DNA of 64,000 nucleotides from Pseudoips prasinana (Eukaryota > Arthropoda > Insecta > Lepidoptera > Nolidae): contig OX621243.1 of NCBI GenBank assembly GCA_951640165.1, positions 3,472,001 to 3,536,000 of the forward strand. The letters are read 5' to 3'. This document shows positions 57,978 to 64,000 of the stretch, one piece after another. The stretch's first letter is position 1, and every line of letters starts with the position of its first letter. The notes under the pieces are model-generated. The model ran no database searches. It was not told the origin of the DNA and saw only the letters and a list, made by a program, of their open reading frames with translations. Made by a program: the position numbers and the translations under genes.

Positions 57978-59710
57978 GTAGTACTGTACTTTAATGTTTT
58001 GACATTATTTCATGAGATATTGAGCACAGAATAGCATAAATTTCTCACACATTTGATGTCTGCGGTTTGTTATCCCGTAAGCCTCTATTGAGGCTACTGT
58101 TATTTTCGCTTTATGGTTATCGTGCCGCACTACTATACTAACTATGTTATTGTGTTTTAATTGAACCAACGATAGTCTTAAAATGCAGGGATATTAGCAT
58201 TACTCACTTTAACTTTAAGGGCATTTCAATTCATAAATTTACAGTAAAGTCAATAATTGCAATAATGATAATATTACAGAAAGTTAGCATTGCAATTCAA
58301 CGTGGCAATGCTGTCTGCCAACTGGGTACGTTCCCGGTTGAAAGCGATGTCGATTTTTGACGCCTAAAATTATTGTAGGAAGTATTATTTATGTACCTAA
58401 GTAATTATTTAATTTTAATTTAAAATGTTTAAATTTTTATTACTAAAGTTGAGTTAATTTTATGTTCTTTATTTAAGTTATTATAAAAGTAATTTTAATA
58501 CTAATCGTCAATAATGTGAAATTTAAATATTTTTTTATAAACAAGATTAAACAATGATGATGTAACCAAATAAGCAAATACAAATAAGGAACTAAATTTA
58601 AATAACTATTAGTAGTTTACTTTAATTTGTGACGATCGAAAAACCCTATCCTGAAGCTATTTAAGCATTCATATAATATTTAGAAACAACACATTAATTT
58701 GAGTTAAGGATATAAAGTAACTTATACTAAAAACAAGGTAAATCCGTTACATACGACTTGTATGAGTTTTAAAGTTCTATTAGCAGAGTATCTTAATATC
58801 CTTTTTAGGGATTTGTAAGTAAAGGGTACCAACAAAACCCTATCAATAAGTCTCCAATGTCCGTCCGTCTGGTCAACTGCCTGCCTGTCAGCGTGATGTA
58901 TGTCACGAACCGTAATACTTGAAATAATTGAAATTTTTGCAGATATTAATTATATAAAGTTAACATAAAAAATTGTCTATCTTTTTCTTGGCCGGAATAT
59001 TCTAACTCTAGTTTTTGGCCTTGAATGGCAATTTGACTTCACCCATCCATAATTGCTCTTGAATTTAAAAATTATGACCTAACAACGCCTGTTTTGCATA
59101 TTAAAAGCATTAAGACCAGGGCCGCCTTAACAAAACGTAGGATAATGAGACAGTGAGTCAGATGACCTTACCAATTAAGGAACAACTTGTACCCTGGGTC
59201 TGTACCTAGTGCAGAGACTTCATTATTTTACTGGACATAAACTTGGTATATTGTAGAGTCTTCCAATACTGGCTATGAATGCTTAAATGGAGGTTCCCAT
59301 TACAGTATTTCAGGCCATAAATCTTTTTAATTATATGGTGATGAGAGACATGGGGGGAGGGAGAAAAAGAAAAAATATATTATTAATTAAGTTAAAATGC
59401 ACAAAGTTAGGTGTTAAAAATCGTTGATGATCTTCGTGTTATTCGTGCGTTAAGTTTTAAATTAAAGAAATAATACTATTTATTCGATCTGAGTAATAGT
59501 CCCTTATGCGTGTGTAAATTAAAATAACATATTATCTCTCGATAGTCCGAAACCCTTCGTGTTGGATAAACAGTTGACCGGTTATTCCATTTTATTTTTT
59601 AATTTTTTTTTTACCGAGATCATCCTGTTTGGAGCTGAAATAAAATAAATTATTTTCGAAAACCGTGCATTTAAAAGTACTGAGGTATTTATATTAAATT
59701 GAATTTTTCA

Positions 59711-59820
59711 GTACCGTGTAACGTTATGAATTTACACGGGAACAAAATTTTACTTATGTATGGATACTGTCCCTATCGCTATTCGCCCCGGGATTTCAAT
59801 TCACCCTGTTTTATCGTTAA
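59711..59820. mobile_element. Small MITE, copy 2 of the element at 52651
   Basis: 'ACAAAATTTTACTTATGTAT' plus 'GGATACTGTC' and 'CCCCGGGATTTCAATTCACC' match copy 1; the left end is diverged. Confidence 0.6.
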
Positions 59821-60814
59821 CTAAAGTTATCGTTATCTGCCTAAAAAAATAAAATGATGTTGACATTGATAATAAATTGCTGGTTTGGATAGTCAAACCA
59901 TCTGTTAAATTGCATAACTTGTTAACCGTGACCTCTGCGTGATGCCCTTGACCTTCAAGGTCACAATATATTCACTAGCGCCATGTAAACATAATTTACA
60001 ATTATGGCTTTAGAATAAACCGAACCTCTAGCATGCTTTCTGAAAAAATAAAGCATAATTGCCACAAAAAGAATAATGACTGGTACATAAGATACCAATG
60101 TGCCGATTATTTATGAAAATGGCTTCACCCATCGCGTAGGGGCTGAGCCTCAAGACGATAAAACATAATAACCATGAGATCACGTTTCACACAAAAAACC
60201 TCAAACAATTACATCGACGACTTCACACACACAAAAAAATAACAAACAAGGTTGTCAGTACACAGATCTATGTACATAGATCAATTTTCCGGAAAGTGAA
60301 AACATATTAAAACTAAACACTCCTATGACCTTGAACTTGAGCCAAACACTGTAACACTTCGACTTACCTTCCTTTTTCGCGGAATTTTGATAACCTACTT
60401 ACGGCTAAAATTTAAATATAGAAACTAGATTGTTTAGTATACTAAGTGGGCACGTGGATGTAGCACTTGCTATGAGAATGTGTAAAATAACAGCGTTTGT
60501 GTACAGTTGTCATTGCGATGCTATGCAAGCAGCGACTGACGCGGCGCGCCGGCCACTTCGCTTCATGACATCATTCCAGTTAAGGCGAAGGCGATCACAC
60601 AGCGTTCGCTTAACTATTGAGTTGTGCAATATTTGCAAAACCATCTGTATGTGTAAGTGTGTGACTGTACAACTTGATAGCAGCCTTAAATATACAGATG
60701 GATTCTAGCTTTAATTTCTAAGAGTCAGCAAACAAGAATATGGTCCTCTTGTTTAGTGGTTACCTTAGCTATTAACAAAAGCATCACTTATTTGTCCACC
60801 CATCCTCCTGCCCA

Positions 60815-61060
60815 AACATATCGTATGGGTAGTGGTTACCCTAGTGTCAGAGTTGTTCAAGCCGCCCAGTAGGCCTCTGACATGGCTTAACGACTGTTGC
60901 ATATTGGCTACAACCGAGACCGACAATTAAACTTGTACTCCGAAGCACGGAGACGCTCAGAAATTAAACCACTTGGGCGGTCACCCATCTATGGACTGAC
61001 CACAAGCCTAGTATCTGAACCTCGCCAATCACTTACAGACCGGTAAGAGTATCTACAAAC
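60815..61060 (+). mobile_element. Family D repeat, near-full copy
   Basis: 'GTAGTGGTTACCCTAGTGTC', 'CCTCTGACATGGCTTAACGA' and 'CACGGAGACGCTCAGAAATT'. It runs directly into a SINE tail at 61060-61100 ('CTGCTTAGTTTGGGGTCAGA'). Confidence 0.7.
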
Positions 61061-61854
61061 TCTGCTTAGTTTGGGGTCAGATGGTGGGGATAATTTACAC
61101 GATATTATTAATATTATTATCAAATTGTAGAATGAAAAAAAATTGCCCATTCCAGTTAACTTTCGTGGGTATATTGTGGTCTTTAATATTCCTCCGCCAT
61201 TGAAGGTACAAGTTGTATAATCAATTAACCCGTTTTAGCTACCCGTAGTTGCTCCTAACCTGTTGCTCCTTATTAATACATTCTAAGTAATAACATTATA
61301 CAGTGGAGTTTCTGTGGTGCAAGCGTCATTGGGTACGGTAGCTGCAAACCAGGTGGAACTTATTCTTGTGTGCCATCTTTGTATCAAAAAAATATTGGAA
61401 CTATATTGGAACTTAGTGACTTTTGCGCTACATGGCCGAGATACGAATCTATAATGTTACATTTTAAAAATAAGTAATTATAAAAAGGGCGTATGTCCTA
61501 TGTCCTTGTGCTTCCGTTCGTACATTTTATAGCCACCTTAAAAAGGCAGGTTCATGTCATGAATTACTATTGACTTTTTGCAATAACTGATCACGTCAAC
61601 CATATCTTTAGCATGCAATATAAACTGACTGCATGGATACGAACTTTTAGGGTAATAAATTGTACTGGCATGGAATAGCGAAAGACAGGAGAATCTGGAA
61701 AACCAAGGCCTTTGCAAGCAGTAGGACACAAATATAGCCCTATATAAAAAATGATATACCTTCAGGTAAATTGTTGGCAACCTTATTACATCTCTGTTTG
61801 TAATAGGTACACTTCTTTTGTCACAAGATTGACAGAAAGAAAGAAGTATACCTG

Positions 61855-62090
61855 GCCTGTGTGAATGGGACAACCGGAAGGGGAAGACCTAGTCGAACAT
61901 TCTCTGACCAAATCGGAGACGTTCTCAAGAAAGGGCAGGTCAGAAGTACCCTAAACTGGCGAGCATGTATTAAGAATATAATGACAGTAATAGAGGCAAA
62001 AGAGGTGTGCAAAGATCGTGACAAATGGAAATCCGTTGTCTCTGCCTACCCCTCTGGGAAACAGGCATGAGCCTATGTATGTTGTAACAT
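61855..62090 (+). mobile_element. LINE 3' end fragment, longer copy
   Basis: The frame reads '[20 protein letters not shown]', '[11 protein letters not shown]' and '[18 protein letters not shown]', then a stop. Near-identical to 31195-31400, which starts later, so the two are independent 5' truncations of one family. Confidence 0.7.
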
Positions 62091-62454
62091 CCTTGGCAGG
62101 GCTTGGAGTATGGAGTAACAGAGATGGGGTACTTATCAGTGTACAAAATTTAAGAAGTGGTACGCACTGTTATTTATAAAAAATATAAACATCGACTTTC
62201 CGTATTAAGTACCTTTTTTATTTAAAGTCTACAGGATTTAACGAAGGTAAGTCACGTAGGTCAACTCAAGTATAATTTTTATCTTTATTTAGTAAGTAAG
62301 AAGAAGAGTGAATATAATATTTACTATTCTATCTCGTTTTTATATTATATATATTTTAATCATGTTAATAGTAATTGCTAAAAATGTATGTGCTATTTGT
62401 GATATATCTTCGAATATTGCAGAAAACACGAACTCACGAACACACGAACAGCTA

Positions 62455-63205
62455 AGATACATCCGACTCTATCTTATAAAGAAACCATGTATTCTAGTAA
62501 GAAGTACGTTAAGCGAAGATAAGTTCCCGCTCTATTTTAAATAACCCAGATAATATAAACAGCGCGATCTCTATACTAGGTAGTCTACTATACCTTGTAA
62601 AGTCCTCTAGCAAGAAGCGTGTTAAGCTAAGTCTATTATGAGCGACAACTAATCCTCACATAGACCTTGGTCAATTTTAAATAACTCAGATACCATGAAC
62701 TATAATATAACCATGACCTATATTATGACCTACATTATAACCATGGCCTATACTATATTATTATAATAACCATGAGCTATATTCTAGGTCGTCTGATGTC
62801 TCTTAAAATCCTGTAGTAAGAAGCGGCATAAGCGAAGTGTCTATAGTAATGACACCTTATCTTCACACAGTTCTCGCTCTATCTTGCATAATATATTATC
62901 TATTGTCCCTAGTCAAGTTCCATAGAAAGAAGCGGGTTAAGCGAAGTGTCTATTATGAGTGACAATTAATCTTCACTCAGTCCCCGCTCTATTCTACATA
63001 ACGCAGATATTACGAACAGCTCTAGTCCAGGTAGTCCTGTCCTGTGTGTGCTGTCCCTTGTAAAGTCCTATAGTAAGAATTGGGTTAAGCGAAATGTCTA
63101 TAACGAGCGACAATTCGTTTTCACACAGTCCTCGCTCTATTTTATCACGAACAGCACGAGCTATTCTCTAGTAGTCTATCTAGTAAGAAGCGGTTTAACT
63201 TAAGA
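62455..63205. repeat. Degenerate tandem array, ~110-bp base unit
   Basis: The landmark 'AGTAAGAAGCGGGTTAAGCG' recurs with variants at 62496, 62609, 62815, 62924, 63072 and 63182 (spacings 113, 206, 109, 148 and 110 bp). It is followed in most units by 'TCTATTATGAGTGACAA' and 'CACACAGTCCTCGCTCTAT'. The 206-bp interval contains an expanded 'ACCATGACCTATATTA' microsatellite-like stretch. Confidence 0.8.
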
Positions 63206-63486
63206 ACAGTGCCTTAATTGACAACAATGGGCCTTGAATTCGAGTGCATTAACCTATTCGCTAACTTAAATAAGTGGGTGACCGGCATTGTACAAGTTGC
63301 AAAATCTAAGGAAATATGTTGGGTACTGCCTTTAACTATAATAGTTACTTTCTGTATTTCTGTATTTCAACTGTTTTTAGGGAACATAAGTTTATATGAT
63401 TTTCACTGTGGTATTTTGTTATTTTATGGAGCCAGAAAAATATACTGAGTAAAGTATGTTTAGCTACGTTGAACACATTGTTAATT

Positions 63487-63850
63487 GCTTCGATGGTCTA
63501 GCGGTAGCGTATATATCATAGCGTAGCGTGATTCTAGGTTCAAATACCTGGTCGGGTCAAATAAATGAGAGGGAGAGAGGGAGAGGATTTTACTCGTACA
63601 ACGAAGAAAAATTATCAATATCAGTCCAGAGTCTGGAAGTCAGCGGTGTTACGCCCCAGTGCCTTAGAGAGCAAGTAAAGCCATTGGTGTTGTAACTGAT
63701 CTCTTTCCGGTTGTTCCATCGAATTATGAAAGTGAGGGAATAGAAAGTGCACCTGTGTTTGCGCACAAATTTGTGCACTATATACGTCCCACGTAGATGG
63801 CTACTATCCTTTGAATCAGGCCGACAAGGCCAAAATTCGACCGTGAACTC
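63487..63850 (+). mobile_element. tRNA-derived SINE, family A, long copy
   Basis: A box 'GATGGTCTAGCGGTAGCGTA', degraded B box 'AGGTTCAAATACCTGGTCG', a (GAGA)n stretch near 63566-63585, then 'CCAGAGTCTGGAAGTCAGCG' and the long tail to about 63850. Confidence 0.75.
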
Positions 63851-64000
63851 TATGGTGCCACAATTTATATTTGTTATTTCTATAAATACTAAAGTGTATA
63901 AAGTGACGTAAATATATCAACAGTCATCACTACAAACATTCTTTTATCTGTAGTTTCATACAAAAACGCGTTAAAATGATACGAAAGATAGTGAACCTAG

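Larger units (their letters stand above)
52242..64000 (-). other. Upstream intron or 5' region of the giant gene, more than 11.7 kb
   Basis: No further exon of the gene could be supported. The exon at 52241 starts in phase 0 after an AG, so at least one more exon lies beyond 64000 or is very short. The region holds MITEs, SINEs, LINE ends, the inverted-repeat cluster at 54 kb and the tandem array at 62.5-63.2 kb. Stretches 55.8-57.0, 58.0-59.7 and 59.8-60.8 kb show nothing I can name. Confidence 0.6.

Noticed and set aside
60368..60394. Possible 27-bp microexon (VIKIPRKRK) between AG and GTAAGT on the minus strand
   Set aside because: Good donor, but no pyrimidine tract at the acceptor and no independent support; too short to call.
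62455..63205. CRISPR-like reading of the tandem array
   Set aside because: Animal DNA, units ~110 bp with diverged repeats and no short uniform spacers.
63218..63448. 76-codon plus-strand frame with two hydrophobic stretches
   Set aside because: No recognisable family, next to a tandem repeat, no splice or promoter context; AT-rich DNA gives such frames by chance.

Overview
The window is AT-rich animal DNA with long introns, GT-AG splice sites and a dense load of tRNA-derived SINEs, LINE 3' ends, MITEs and one intact mariner. The repeat types, including short elements carrying the 'CTAGCTGTGCCCGCG' head and tRNA-headed SINEs with a 'GGGATCAGATGGC' tail, fit a moth or butterfly. That assignment is from pattern memory and was not searched.

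One host gene dominates. It is read on the minus strand, runs off both edges, and can be followed as 11 exons that join in frame: 52241-52109, 51678-51506, 49997-49846, 27465-26673, 26604-26446, 26364-26152, 26075-25800, 25301-13488, 11700-11590, 2237-2064 and 1710-1. Together they give 15,708 bp, exactly 5,236 codons with no stop. The upstream exons encode helical, Trp-containing spectrin-type repeats. The 25301-13488 exon is one uninterrupted 3,938-codon, phase 0/0 exon of low-complexity acidic/basic sequence with repeated short motifs. The last three exons return to a coiled-coil/spectrin-like segment followed by a charged linker. The best match is the Msp300/nesprin (SYNE) family, giant spectrin-repeat proteins linking the nuclear envelope to actin and microtubules. 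No calponin-homology or KASH domain lies in the window, so the name is an inference. A small exon at 25621-25508 has an in-frame stop and a nearby AATAAA, and may be an alternative 3' end.

The rest is intronic (9.4 kb, 1.8 kb, 22.4 kb, 1.5 kb and 0.4 kb introns, and more than 11.7 kb upstream of the first visible exon) and holds mobile DNA. The 9.4-kb intron has a ~230-bp tandem repeat next to a LINE 3' end, plus SINEs and LINE remnants. The 22.4-kb intron begins with a GC-rich, promoter-like kilobase (27.5-28.6 kb) and holds the mariner at 37.2-38.5 kb. The 49-64 kb part has foldback MITEs, LINE 3' ends, a rearranged inverted-repeat cluster at 54 kb and a degenerate tandem array at 62.5-63.2 kb. 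Several insertions can be dated relative to each other because uninterrupted copies of their targets also lie in the window.
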